Positions 33,600 through 45,135 of a stretch of DNA of 64,000 nucleotides are shown here, in pieces. The number at the start of each line of letters is the position of its first letter. Within the stretch, counting starts at the first letter, position 1. The stretch is from positions 183,111,432 to 183,175,431 of the forward strand of contig CM073591.1 of NCBI GenBank assembly GCA_037074705.1, in the 5' to 3' direction. Both the position numbers and the translations under genes were made by a program. This DNA is from Zhengitettix transpicula (taxonomy: Eukaryota; Arthropoda; Insecta; Orthoptera; Tetrigidae). Under the pieces are notes generated by a model. That model ran no database searches and was not told the DNA's origin. It was given only the letters and a program-made list of their open reading frames with translations.

Positions 33600-35460
33600 C
33601 CTAAATATCCCCGATCATAGAATCTTATTCATTTGAATAATAAATTCTCAATTTCTTCCCCTTTCCTCCATTCATTTTATTCGATTAGTTTTCTATTTTC
33701 TGTTTCACTAATTTACCAGTTGCTAAGTGAGTGACCTCTCTTCCGTCTCCGTAGCACCTTTCCGTGTTGAGATTTTGCCCCCACGACATAAACTGTCGCC
33801 AGTATCTCCGAGAAATTGGTTTTTTACGATTGTAGCGGCTGAAGGAGCGTTCCCGATGCTGATGAGGCTATCGATTGCAGGAGTTGAGTCGGGGTGCCGA
33901 GTGTATGCTAATGGCTGCCGACTCAGCTGGTCGAGAAGCGCCCTTCTCACCTCGTAATTGCCGTCATCGCTAGAGGCGCGAGTCCTTTGAAGCCGGGACG
34001 AATTCAAGAATAGAGCCGTGCTTCAGACGCACTAAGTTCAAAATTTCAACGTCTCCACATCAAAGAGCTGCAAGATACACCGCAGGCTTCACACGTGATC
34101 GGTATTAAACGCCCTTTCTAATTCCTCACACCAAATATTTACTCGTTAGCACGCTCTGTTTTCTCAACCATTACGTGGGTCGTTTGAGCCAAGAAAAGTT
34201 CCAAAAATGCTTTGATATCCCACCTCGATTGATATCCTGGACCTACATCCACAAATATTTATGCAGGCGTATTTGGACAGGAAATTAGATTAAATCGCTT
34301 TATAAAATAAACAGCTTTATTTCAACGACAAATATATTCCAACTACTTCATAAACTGTAACATGAATCAACTGCAACCATCTGAATCTCTTAACTTAAAT
34401 ATTTACTGTGATTAACTTGTCCCTTCATTTCAAATTGCTTCAATCGATATGAATCAATTAAATTGACTCAATTTTTAGTTTCTTTATTAATTTGATTTTT
34501 CTGGTATTCCATTGACTCGGGTAAGGGAGTACATTGGTAAGCAAGAAAAAGACAGAAAGCAAGAAAAAGACAGAAAAATCGAAGATAAGAAAAAATAAAG
34601 AAAACAAGAAAACAGAAAGAAAGAAGCAGTGTACAAGAAACAAGTTAGGTTAAAGTGACGACGTGAAAGATCGTCTAGAAGTTCAGAAAAGGATTTAGAG
34701 ATTTACTCCTGGAGTGCACTTTTCTCTCTCTTTCATGCTCACCTTTCTACTCTCTTACCCAGGCAATGGAATACCCGAAAAATCTCAATAATAATGTTAC
34801 CTCACCATTGTCAACAAATTTAGAATTCAGCAAAAGGTTATTTTACTAAATGAATCTGAACTACATTACTTGTTTGTCCATCTCAAATCTCATTTTCGCT
34901 ACCATCACAAGTACGAGGTCCTGCGTAAAGTTTCACGGTTTGTCTGCTGAGCTCCTGATCTAATTCAACGAGTAGTGCATCAAAGTTGCCAAGGGGTGGA
35001 GAAAACTAACTTTTGAAGAAAACAACGTAAAATATACTTCAAGAGACCAGGGAAAGTAATTCTATTCCATGACGATGATGGACTTGTCTCCTTTGACGAT
35101 ATAGGGCCAGCGTGGGATTTGGGATTGAGGTTGATGGGGAAGTGAAGGGGACAGACATTTTAATTAATTTTTAACATTATTTTTGCTTGGGAGGTGATCA
35201 GCGTAGACGTCGTTTTACAGTTATAGTGCAGTGAGAAATTAGGGCGTTGTACTCTTGATATTTTTGTTTTGCGTTATGGAATGATTTCCGGGCGGCGAAG
35301 GTATATTTAAATTTAGGTTTCTGGCCAAACTTATAGGATGATGCAAGATGGATAGGACTTTTGACAATGTTTTTTTATAGATCTCTGGCCTTAGGACGCC
35401 AGGAGATGGGCAAGAGGTTGGCGGACAAGAAGGAAATTTAGAAGACGATTGGAATAGGGT
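33600..35460. other. No gene recognised; CpG-rich patch and purine-rich tract
   Basis: 33730-34010 is GC- and CpG-rich with a 94-codon minus-strand frame (33723-34007) of no known family; an orphan exon or CpG island cannot be excluded. 34538-34640 is almost purely purine on the plus strand and holds a perfect 18-base tandem, GCAAGAAAAAGACAGAAA, at 34541-34576. 35000-35460 may be the post-catalytic part of the LINE relic to the right. Confidence 0.45.
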
Positions 35461-35473
35461 GATAGATGATTAC

Positions 35474-35925
35474 TGTAACACGATAATTATTTGTATCAGG
35501 AATGTAGTAAATATAGAGTTGTTCAATTGCTGGTCCGGCCAGACAGCTTTGTTGGCGAGTAGTCTTGGCTGCGGCGTGACGAAATAAAGTCCAGAGCAGT
35601 CACAGCTCTGTGGTGATTGATCTTGAGCGTCGCACGTAAACATTCGTATTTTATTAATAGAAATTTCAAAAGTATTGTTAAACAAATTAAAGTTAACTCC
35701 GATTGTGTGAATTTCATCGAGCATATTTAATGTGGTAGGAAAGAAAGCCCCGTGTTCAACCTTTGAGTGTGTTAATTGAGTCACGCCTAAATTAGAGTTT
35801 AATCAACGCAAACAAGTGATAATAGTGAGAAAGTGAAGAGATTAGAGCCAAAAAGCAGAGAAATATAATTTTATTTAATATTTCCGGTGCTTCGAGCAGT
35901 CTAACGTAGTGGCGCCAACCCTGTA
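35474..35925 (+). mobile_element. Possible LTR plus primer-binding site
   Basis: Starts TGTAACACGATAATT, contains AATAAA near 35582 and is followed at 35910 by TGGCGCCAACCCTG, which resembles a PBS. The predicted LTR end is not a clean CA and no target duplication is visible. It sits between two halves of what may be one LINE relic. Confidence 0.35.
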
Positions 35926-35989
35926 AAAATAAGACGTCACATACTGTCGACCATCGTGAGGACTCTTAATAAAGTCGTCACAGTTTAGG

Positions 35990-36900
35990 AGGTGAAGTGA
36001 AAGACATTATGTATGGAGGAGGGTTTTAGGATGACAGGAGTCGTTCTGGAGCGTAGGAATTTGGTAAGGTGAAATCTTTGGGTGACGGGTTTTAGTAGTA
36101 GTTGGGCATAAGGGTTTGGTTCAGGTGAACTCCAAGATAGGTGACTGAGAGAGTATGACTTGGTTCCAGAAAACTGTATTGATGGTGTTGAGGGATGTAA
36201 GAAGATAAATGAGAGGTTTTCCCTGATGTCCAGAAGACGATGTCATCGACCATTTGGGAAAGGTTATCTTTGATTCCGGTGATGGCAATATATGTTGTAA
36301 AGTATTAGAGAAATGATGGCTCCTTGTGGGAGGCCAGCGGAGGGGGTAAAGTAGGTAGAGTTGTTATTGATCTAGTATATAAAACAGCTTTTGTCTATTA
36401 GGACGGATCGTATAAGACTAATGAATTGGATTGGGACACATAAGTTTGTATAGGAGAGCTACTTGCACCCTTGCCGTGCAATTTTTCAATGCTCACGAAC
36501 AAGGCTATTGTGGATTGAAAGCTATCAAGGAAACGGCCAGTGGAAAATATTAATTTGAGGATGGTGTCATAGGTGAAAAGTTGTTTCTGGAAACAATTTG
36601 ATGGGTGGTTATTATGTAATTTTCAACATAGAAGGATTGGAGACGGTTTGTGATGATACATTGGAGGATTTTGCAATAAATATTTTCTAATGTAGGAAGA
36701 TGGGTTTTCGAGAGGTTTACCTGGTGTCAGTAACATAATAATTTTGGACTTTTTCCAGGCAGAAATGACAGGGAGAGTGGCAAACGTTAAAGGAAGAGTA
36801 CTATGATATTAGGGCATTTCCTCAGGATTTTGTTGGTCGTTGACTCCAGCTACGATCTCACGTAGACGCACAATGTCTTCAAAGTTTTGAGGCGGTATCT
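35990..36900 (-). pseudogene. LINE reverse transcriptase relic
   Basis: Minus-strand translation gives, in order: SAWKKSKIIML followed by PGKPLENPSSY near 36690-36770 (the early fingers block, W-K...I-x-x-P-G-K-x-x-x-x-P-x-S-Y); PLASHKEP/AGLPQGAIISLILYNIY-like sequence, reached by frameshift, near 36280-36340 (the A-G-x-P-Q-G-S block); MVDDIVFWTSG near 36220-36255 (the Y-x-D-D active site with M-V-D-D); and TYLGVHLNQTL near 36120-36150. The block order is that of a jockey/R1-type polymerase. Frameshifts and stops are frequent. No ends were found. Confidence 0.75.
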
Positions 36901-36904
36901 CTGA

Positions 36905-37130
36905 AGAAAGCTAGCTTAAGTGTGTAGATAAAACCAGGCGCCTCCAGGAGATAATTGTCCCAGCCACATTATACACTATAAAGACTTGGACGCAAAAAGC
37001 GCCAATTTGCCACACAGTTTGGTGAGAAAAGTTTACAGCTTTAATGCTTTATGGTGGCAAGATTTCGAAAACCATTAGTTCTTGCGGCTGTTTTTAAGAC
37101 CGGAAGCTGTGATAACTTCTCAGTATAATA
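36905..37130. other. Short unclassified segment
   Basis: Possible upstream part of the LINE relic; no confident motif. Confidence 0.3.
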
Positions 37131-37131
37131 G

Positions 37132-37385
37132 CATGCGTCCCCACAGAAAACCCCTCTCCCGCCATCGGTCGGGCATGGGACAAGTACCAAATGGCCGACC
37201 TACCTGATTCAGGTTTTTCTATGGTTTTCCCTGCTTCACTTTTAGGCGAATTTCCGGATAGTATCCTCAAACCAAAGCCCGGGGTCCCTAGTTAACCCTT
37301 GGCTACCTTACCCTATCCCCCTGTCACCCCTTTTCCTATGCTATAAGAGGGTAGTTGCCACTATACATTCCCTGTCTACACCTTA
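37132..37385 (+). repeat. Family A copy 11, both ends missing
   Basis: From GCGTCCCCACAGAAAACCCC through CCGCCATCGGTCGGG, GGTTTTTCTATGGTTTTCCC and GGGTCCCTAGTTAACCC to CTATGCTATAAGAGGG. It lacks the tail and the outer end. Confidence 0.8.
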
Positions 37386-38309
37386 TTCTTCTTCTCTTCA
37401 ATTAGATATAAGGGTTTTGCAAACGCATCTCTGTTGAGAGAACAGATAAAGAATTCGTGCTTACTCATTTACTGAATATTCAAACTTAGTTAACATAAAT
37501 TTCTAAAGTACCTACTCTAAACACAATAATACCGTTTGTATTTTTCAGAGGTCACAAGGCCACCTGGCGACATTTCTTGCATCTAAACCAGTTTCCGTCA
37601 GTTGTTCTAACTTTGCGGTCAGCTTGGTGATCTATTTAGGATTGTCAAATGAGGGTTTTCCTATTTCTTAAAAATATTTCAAGTTTCCTTTTTTTCTAAC
37701 AATAATTCCGTAGCAGTTAAAAACGTGAGAGTCAATCTACACTGTTTAGATAAACTATAAAAATGGACAAAAAATATTCACGAGTTTTCTGTCCTACATA
37801 CAAACTTGTTGGACGAAAATACTTTAATATCAGGTCATATATAACATAAAATAAAGTTGTAATGTTATTACCAAAACGTCTTGGTTTTACTTCTGTAACG
37901 CATGTCTACGTGTTTTTATATTAGTTATTTATTTACAATATAATGAATAATATAAAATAATAATATAGTCTAAATCTAAGGCGATATCTTTGAACATGTC
38001 AAAAATCATGGTTGAGAGAGGCTTGGGAGGGATTTATATTTGGCAGAATGGTTGTAATGTATTGTTTGGTGTTGCTGTGGATATAAATTAATAAATAATT
38101 GGAAAACTGAATCTTGGAGAAGTTTATTGTAATTAGTTCTAAGAGATACTTGTGGACCAGTAGTAAAGATTATCAACCATTTTGGAGTGACAAACAGGTT
38201 GGAGTTTTATGCATTTTCACACTGTAGTTAGGATTTATTTATCCAGAGAGAGATGTCCGTGAGACTAAATGTTAAAAAAAAATAATTGTAAATATAAAAT
38301 CTTTACAAG

Positions 38310-38326
38310 TGGCGCCCAACGCGGGC
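38310..38326 (+). other. Gypsy-type primer-binding site, tRNA-Lys-like
   Basis: TGGCGCCCAACGCGGGC directly follows an LTR-like end, ATCTTTACA. An LTR must lie upstream (perhaps from about 37859, TGTAATGTTATTACC), but its start is unproven. No gag follows in the next 300 bases. Confidence 0.65.
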
Positions 38327-38667
38327 GATTTCTTTTGACAGTGACAAAATGGCAGTAGATAAAATACGTTCATAGTTTGAAGTAGTTTATGCATGACTTG
38401 TCTTTGAAGTCTTTAACAATTGGTGGAGTATTTTGTTTCATAGAATTTGTTAAATTAAGTTTAATTTTTAAGTTTAGGTTGTGACGCGGTCCGTATTCTT
38501 TGTGTCTTTCACCGTTTTTTCTCATTCTTGCAATAAGTCACTTCCGGGGAATATTTTCTTATGTTTGAATTTTTTATTTTAAGTTTTTTTGAATTCACTG
38601 TGATAAACCCGTGTTGAACCTTCCTGTTATTTTATGAAACTTTGTTCTTATCTATTCCGAGATCCCT

Positions 38668-38938
38668 TGCCCGGGGGCCCTAGTTAACCCTTGGCTATCT
38701 TCCTCCACCCTTCCGCATCCCCCCTTTCAAACCCCTTCCTATGCTATTAAAGGGGAGTTGCCCATCGTGGATTACCCTCATTTATTTAGGGCAACGGGCT
38801 ACATGAGGGTAATCCACTTTGGGCAACTCCCCTTTAATAGCATAGGAAGGAAATTGAAAGGGGGGATGCGGAAGGGTACAGGAAGGTAGCCAAGGTGTAG
38901 CCTGTTTCCCTTAAAAAAAAGGTTTTATTATTAACAGA
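38668..38938. repeat. Family A copy 12, head-to-head palindrome
   Basis: The left part (38668-38779) runs CCCGGGGGCCCTAG to GATTACCCTCAT in plus orientation. After TTATTTAGGGCAACG the same region runs backwards (38799-38896, ATGAGGGTAATCCAC to AAGGTAGCCAAGG). It then flips again to GTGTAGCCTGTTTCCC and an A-run. The inverted arms share about 90 bases around a spacer of about 25. Confidence 0.9.
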
Positions 38939-38939
38939 A

Positions 38940-41900
38940 AGTATTAATTCTTAAATAAATAAAACAGAAATTAATAAAAATTTAATTTCCAGTATGAAAT
39001 AATTTTCATTAGTAATATACTTAAAATATGTCGTATTAAAATCATTCACTTTAAAGATTATTCTGCTTATTTATTGTATTTAAAGCAACATCTTCAAGTT
39101 AGTTTCACAGAAACATGGATATTTTAGACGAGATTTGAAACCTGTTGACAATGGAGCGATGAAACTAGTAGAGATATTATCCCAATATTCTATTATCGAT
39201 GTTAGAGACGAGTGATATAGAGCGATAAAATGAACGTTGAAGAGTTGTTCGATCCAATAATCTTTGTTCCTTAAGGCCTTCTTTACCTAAAGGCGAACGG
39301 AGTTTCTGAAATTCTGAACGTTTGAAGTACTTTTTATTTTCTTCATCTATGTGCACGTTCATTTTTTCTCTCTTCTTAACACTTCTCTAATATAGATACT
39401 GTAATACTCTGATGGTCCAGGTAATGCAACGTTAATTTTATATTATTATTAGCGATTTATTTGGTATATTAATAAAAATAATATATATAAAAAGCAGAAA
39501 ATATATTTTAATTTACAATCCAAAGGAGTTTTATTATGATATATTATATACGTATATACACTAACAATTTAAGATAAATTATAAACAGCCTCTTTGAAGC
39601 CAGAAAAAAATATTTTTTAGAAATTCTACTACGTTTTGTCGGTAATTTGTGACCTCACCAGGTATGCAGTTTTACTTTATAAAACCAAACAAATACAATA
39701 ATTCCAATAACGTTTTTATGAAATATAGCAAATAACAAATTATATATATTTTGGGGGACTTACCAATTTTGATAGTCAGTGTCGTTCTCCGCTGACTGCT
39801 GTGGCCGAGATGCACACTTTAAACGAGAACGACCAGTCATTTTCATTGTGGAGTGCAGTTTCCGATTGAAATAATTTAGAATTTAAAAATCATAACAATA
39901 TATAAATTAAACAATAACAAAACCAAAGTGTCGCAAATTTTGTTCAGATTATTGGTGTTATTTTTTATATTGATAGCCGTTTGATATCATCTAATAAATT
40001 TAATGTAACAATGTATGTCCTGAATTTCATAATTCTGTAATTTTCTTTTTAAAAATAATATATTTCTATTGTATTTGTGATCTAAATTGTTGATGAAAAT
40101 TTTAATCTTCTGTCATCCAAGATTTATATGTAAACTAATTATGTAGGATATTACATTTTCTACAGTTCAGCAAGAACTCTGAAGCCTAGTTTTAACCAAT
40201 TTGTTAAGGAAATTTAACCACGTTTAAAAAATTGTTATAACACCGAATGTATAATTTTCAAATGACGTGGTTATGTGAATTATATGTAGATGGAAATAAA
40301 GGAATTAAAATGTTGAATAAAAATTAATAATGTAGAAACTGGATGAAAAGGCCAAACATCTATTTTCATTGCTAGAAACATGGAAATAAAAAAAAATATT
40401 TAATTAAAATGCGCAAAATTCCTTTAGAATCACGAGACTGTTTTTACTCAGGGCTCATATGGGTTCCTGCATTCTCACGCAAGGAATTTCGTGATACTAA
40501 CTTCCCCGCGGCCAAATTTAAAGAATAACAAAAAAAATTGATGAAAAATTCTCTATGTAATTATGAATTAAATTACGTGAATTTACTAAACTGCTCGTAC
40601 TGATTCTGAAGTGTGGGAATAAATTATAATTTCATTTTGTTGCTGAATACGAGGCTGGCAATGGCGACGGCTGGGGTGATCCTCGTCGTCATGGTTCCGT
40701 TGATGCGATTCTGCTTTCGGCCCTATATACAAACAACTGCCTTCCATAATTAACAAGACAGACTTGTATACCACACCCAAAACGTAAGATATCAGACTAG
40801 ACTTTAGTGTTATTAGTTAAAACTTCAGACTATTGAAGACCCTCGATCCCCATGTTCTCCTCTTTTTTTACCCTCGCAGTTGTTCCTCCGCAACACCATG
40901 CAATCATCTCTTCTTTGCCGCTGCGTCACATTTGCAACCCTTGAGGACCGGTCTGCCCTCTCCCCGTTCGCAACTTGGCGCGACAAAAACAGGTCTCCCC
41001 ATTGGCACCCGATCAAGTTCCGGAAATCATCCGTGGATGTATGAATGACGTCCCCTATAACCACGTGCTCGTAACCGGAAACACGAGGTCACCCTCCGGA
41101 AGTCGGCCGTGAACGCACGTGGTCTAACTTTCAATGATTACAAAATAAAAATGAAAAATAATGAATGGCACAAATCACAGACCCCAATACCATGATGACG
41201 TCTCTTACTGTTAGAAGATACGAGAATGATATGCGTACAAAGAAACTCGTCAAAAAAAAATTGTGAGCACTTTATTAAATAAATTTTATCTTGTATTGAA
41301 ATTTGTAGGCAGTAATGAGGATAAGTAAGTATTTATCGGGTATTCCACTGTTTGAGTAAAAAGGAAGAAGAGCTAAGATAAGAGAGCAACAACGAAGGAG
41401 AACAGTAGAGAAACGGCAGAGAGTAAATCATTTTGTAAAGAAAGGAAGCTAAAAAGGAGAAAGTAAAAGAAACAGGGAAATAAAGCTAATGAGACTGTGG
41501 CGGAGTAATAATAAGCCCAGAATTGGAAGTGACTAAGTACAATCAGAGTAACAGCTCGAGAATACGAACACAAATGGAAGTATAGACTTATATATTGTAG
41601 TATACAATTTTCAAAAGGAAATATAAAGCGTACACGTTGGAGTCAAATTATGTAAAAAAAAACTAATTTAAAAAGGAATCGATAATTTTTAGGATTTATC
41701 CTTGAAATAAAATAATTTTTAAAATGATAACAAAAATATTATTCCTTACAAACTTTAAGTTTTATACAATACTTTTTAAAAATTGCCACAGCTTTTAATG
41801 ATACTCATAACCACCATAGCACGAAAAGAGTTACAAAAGGAAAACAAATTAAATTTACAATAACAAAATTGTATAAAAGAATCTAACAGAATACTAGAGA

Positions 41901-42000
41901 AATCGGACGGTAAATTATATTTACATAAAAGTTGAGAAAATAAAGTTTCAACATACCATTATATTTAGAGGTTCTCCGATACCGTATGATTTGTGCACTT
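38940..42000. other. No gene recognised; CpG patch at 40840-41120
   Basis: Mostly AT-rich. The patch has opposing frames of 79 and 71 codons without family similarity. 41340-41480 is purine-rich on the plus strand. 39765-39860 has an imperfect inverted pair (GTGTCGTTCTC and GAGAACGAC). Confidence 0.45.
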
Positions 42001-42499
42001 CACAGTTATTTACTTTTAAAGAAAATATTTAAACAACCGGTCATAACACTGATTACTATATTGTTTCACATCATTAAATTCCGGCAACTCTCGCGAACGT
42101 TACGTCGATCTATTTATTGTCACACAGTTTTACTGTAGAAGTACGTTAATGCGAAATGAACTATTTTCAGCCTTTATTCAGCATACACTTTGCTGAATTC
42201 CTAATTATTTATTCTCGGCTGGTCTGCAGAACTAAATTTGCACGCCATGACCAGACCGATCAGATTCTCGTGACTAAATAATTAGGAATTCAGCAAAGTC
42301 TAAGCTGAACACAAGCTGAAAATATATCACATTTGATATTAACGTACTTCTACAGCAAAACTGAGTGACAAGAAGTACGACAACGTAAAGTTTTTTGAAC
42401 AGTTGTTAGAGAAATGCCGGAAATTTTGTGAAGTGAAACGATACAGCAGTGTTATGGCCTGTAAATTAAATATTTTATTTTAAAAATAAAATAATTGTG
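42001..42499. repeat. Fold-back element 2 with ~200-base arms
   Basis: Arms 42001-42216 and 42275-42499 are reverse complements. Landmarks are CACAGTTATTT at the left edge against ATAATTGTG at the right, GTCATAACACTG against CAGTGTTATGGCC, ACTGTAGAAGTACGTTAA against TTAACGTACTTCTACAG, and a perfect inner stretch TTTGCTGAATTCCTAATTA. The roughly 58-base loop contains GGTCTG and CAGACC. No open frame; FB- or MITE-like. Confidence 0.85.
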
Positions 42500-43340
42500 G
42501 AGTTTTCAACTTCATTATATATTCTTTATTATTGCCGTACTATTGAATTGTGAAAAAGGATGAAATTAAATTTTCACTTAAGTCTTGTAAAGGGTTTAAT
42601 GATTATATGTAATTAATAAATGGGATGTCTACTGCCAACATCATTATTCTGAATATTATTCCGTTGTTTTAGATGTAGGGAATGACCTCTTAATGCGGAT
42701 GGTATACAATTTCTAAGCACAAAGCGGAAATACATATAATGTAAGTCAGCCCAATGTATCTGAGAGACTCCTCAACTGCATATTAATATTAATATTAAGA
42801 TTTACTGGTGCCTTAAATAACAATGTCCCAGAAGGTTGGAAAAGTTATATGGAAATATCGGACGTGGAAACTAGAACATTTTCAAATTAAGCTATTGTCC
42901 TAGTAAGAAGAGGCTTTGAATTGCTTCATTTTCTACTAGGCCTTCACAAGGGAACCCCTTATTCTGCGCGAACAAAAGCAGCCCATTACCAAGGTTACTT
43001 CACCTTGACTCGCCAAGCTCGCAACTATGAAAATTTGCTGCACTAAGCGCGACGTGACGCGTCAGCTACGTGTCGATAAAATAATAGCCCGCTTATGTAC
43101 TCGTAGTCAGGGCAGGTGCGGCTGCAGCTGTTAAGCTCAGTATAATGTCTCCATTATGCCATCATCAGAATTTACCTTCATTAACATCCTTTTCCAAGAC
43201 TTTTCTTAATTAAATATAACGTTATGCAGTGATAAAGATAAAATTAATCTCATTACGAGATTACGTTCCAGTAGGTTCATCGTTCTCATAAATTTTTACG
43301 GAAAATACTATTTCAGTTAATTTAATTTGCGTTACAAACT
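42500..43340. other. No gene recognised
   Basis: AT-rich with a CpG-containing stretch near 42960-43130. No motif recognised. Confidence 0.5.
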
Positions 43341-43602
43341 TTATATATTATAATACTAATTGGAGGCCATTAGTGATTTTATAATTGGAAATTTGTGGTG
43401 GAATATTATCGGCGAAAATATTAAACAACAATGGGTACACATGTACAGGCGAGCCTTTGTCGGCGGCAGGCATTTCTAAAACTTTAGTCTAACAGCGGCA
43501 GTTCACCGAGAAAATTCGCGGACAGAAATTCATCAATAAAAGTCGCAGGTTGAATTTGATAAAGTAAAGGTTGCGGACAGTAAATTCATTGAGTAAAGTT
43601 TG

Positions 43603-43627
43603 GACATATAAATTGAATTTATATGTC
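43603..43627. repeat. 25-bp perfect palindrome
   Basis: GACATATAAATT-G-AATTTATATGTC, 12-base arms around one G, exactly where LTR sequence gives way to the pol-derived segment. Confidence 0.95.
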
Positions 43628-43840
43628 TGATGTTATGAACGGAGTCGATAACCACCACCCATCGTCCAGACGGCTCAAACGGAAGGCTCTCGACCACGTT
43701 CAACGTATAAAGCCATACCACGATTCAGCGTCACAGCTACACGAAAACGACAGGAGTGCCGAATCGGATGGTCATCCCGGACACGTTATTCTGGAAAGAA
43801 GCACGTATCCACTGGTCTGATATAGCAACCGTCAACAGCA
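43623..43840 (+). pseudogene. Gypsy pol 3'-end segment embedded in an LTR
   Basis: This stretch matches the reverse complement of 45957-46170 at about 95 percent by eye. It encodes part of the C-terminal tail of a gypsy integrase; the frame at 43623-43820 reads SSRRLKRKALDHVQRIKPY, and the block R-x-R-x-x-x-x-D-x-V-H-V-x-R-x-K-P-Y is typical after the integrase core. A 10-base insertion after CGGATGG (GTCATCCCGG-like) shifts it from the antisense relic. The sequence diverges after about 43840. Confidence 0.75.
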
Positions 43841-44562
43841 TTAAAAACAAGCCGCGGGTGGCTGTTCTTCTGGAGATGGAGCAATGTCACATTCATAAAT
43901 ATTATTGTAATATTTACTTATGTAAAGCCTGTCGCAAATTTAATCGAGAAGGAGTTGATAACAATCTGGCTGACCAATAGTTAGAACGAGGAATACCATA
44001 GCTGAGAGAGAGAGGACCACAGGAGCTGTACGGAGTAATCGTTCCAGTTGATAGATACCAAAGTTTTGGACAGTGTTTTGAAATAAATTAAAATTCTGTG
44101 AAATTATGGCCCGTTAGATGTGAAAAGTGTATAGTTCGTCAGAACCCAAACGAATGCCTGGTACCAGCAAAGAGACTGTAAGTAGAAAAAAGTTTAATTA
44201 AAGTTTTGTAAACGTTAAATAAGGATCAAATCGTCAGATTTCGGTTTCACGTTCATTTCATTGTTTAACTCTAATGTTGTAAAATTTGATTGATTAATTT
44301 AAATGTAAAAAAGTTGGTTCTTTATTTAGAAGGCCAAAATAAACGACCCTGAGATGAGAGTTGATAAAATCTGTAAAATTGCAAGAACACAAATGTAAAT
44401 AATCACGTCAAGAAATGTTGTTATTTTACTTGAAATAAATTAATTGCTTTGTTAAGTTTAAAATTTGGTAAATTATTTTGAATCCTTTTCGTTTAAATTT
44501 AATAAAATAAAATTAACCCATTAATCAATTGATTAAATTTTGTTAATATTCAATTCATTACA

Positions 44563-44713
44563 TTTTGGTGCCTCAACGTGGGCCGTTTAAATTTAATATC
44601 TTGTTATTCATTACATTTTGACCCTCAACGTGGGCCAAATTCATTTAAATTTTTTACTCATTATATTTTGGCGCCTAAGCGTGGGTCGAATTCTTTAATA
44701 TTTGTTGTTTATT

Positions 44714-44716
<3 letters not shown>
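44563..44716 (+). repeat. Three tandem PBS/LTR-end units
   Basis: Units of 53, 50 and 51 bases: 44563-44615, 44616-44665 and 44666-44716. Each starts TTTTG(G) with a PBS-like core (GGTGCCTCAACGTGGGCC, GACCCTCAACGTGGGCC, GGCGCCTAAGCGTGGGTC) and ends in an LTR-like TCATTACA/TTATTACA. Confidence 0.9.

Positions 44717-44752
<36 letters not shown>
44717..44752. repeat. (AT)n microsatellite between two LTRs
   Basis: An uninterrupted AT run separates the right edge of one LTR (TTATTACA) from the left edge of the next (TGTAGAGATTACA). Confidence 0.95.
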
Positions 44753-44755
<3 letters not shown>

Positions 44756-44903
44756 AGAGATTACAAATATGTAATGAAATATTAATAAATTGTTTCATTA
44801 ATTATTGACGGCATAACTTTGAGGTCAGAGAATTGTAAAGAACGTCATTGTTTGGTGCGAGAATACAGAGACGATAATGGTTGCTAGGTGTATTGTCGAA
44901 AAG

Positions 44904-44911
44904 GTATATAA
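44904..44911 (+). promoter_or_regulatory. TATA box of an LTR promoter
   Basis: TATATAAG in the sequence GAAAAGGTATATAAGACGC. About 30 bases downstream lies GAACGGTAAACACTCAG. The position within the LTR suits a Pol II start. Confidence 0.5.
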
Positions 44912-45031
44912 GACGCTCGGAAGTTTAGCAGAACGGTAAACACTCAGTCAGAGACTTGTATGTAGTCAGAAATCTCAGATATTCAGGGAGAAGAGAGTGT
45001 TTGGGAGCCTGCGGAGAACTCAGACATTCAG

Positions 45032-45135
45032 ATATAAAGATCCTTGGACATATCGTGAACGGTGAAGGAGTTCGTCCAGATTCGGACAAGATCAGAGTCG
45101 TCACAGATTTTCCCACGTCGCAGAAAACCCTAGTT
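45032..45135 (+). pseudogene. Gypsy reverse transcriptase segment embedded in an LTR
   Basis: Encodes IKILGHIVNGEGVRPDSDK then IRVVTDFP, the well-known F-L-G-H-x-V-S-x-x-G-x-x-x-D-x-x-K-x-x-x-V-x-x-F-P segment at the end of gypsy reverse transcriptases. It matches the reverse complement of 47755-47851 at about 92 percent. It lies in a 61-codon frame (44956-45141) with LTR sequence upstream, so no functional protein is implied. Confidence 0.8.

Larger units (their letters stand above)
43349..44716 (+). mobile_element. Family C LTR, copy 4, with pol insert and triplicated 3' unit
   Basis: Left edge TATAATACTAATTGGAGGCC (one change from TGTAATAC) preceded by ATAT; right edge TTATTACA followed by ATAT. 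The shared landmarks GGTACCAGCAAAG and GTCAGATTTCGG at 44160-44246 match copy 2. Two things set it apart: a pol-derived segment at 43623-43840 and, after a normal LTR end at 44562, three successive PBS-plus-LTR-end units. The ATAT flanks enclose all of this as one insertion. Confidence 0.75.

Noticed and set aside
33723..34007. CpG-rich patch with a 94-codon minus frame as a host exon
   Set aside because: No recognisable product and no convincing splice sites; kept only as an unclassified patch.
34538..34640. Purine-rich tract as a regulatory or splice element
   Set aside because: Simple-sequence expansion with an 18-base tandem explains it; no gene nearby.
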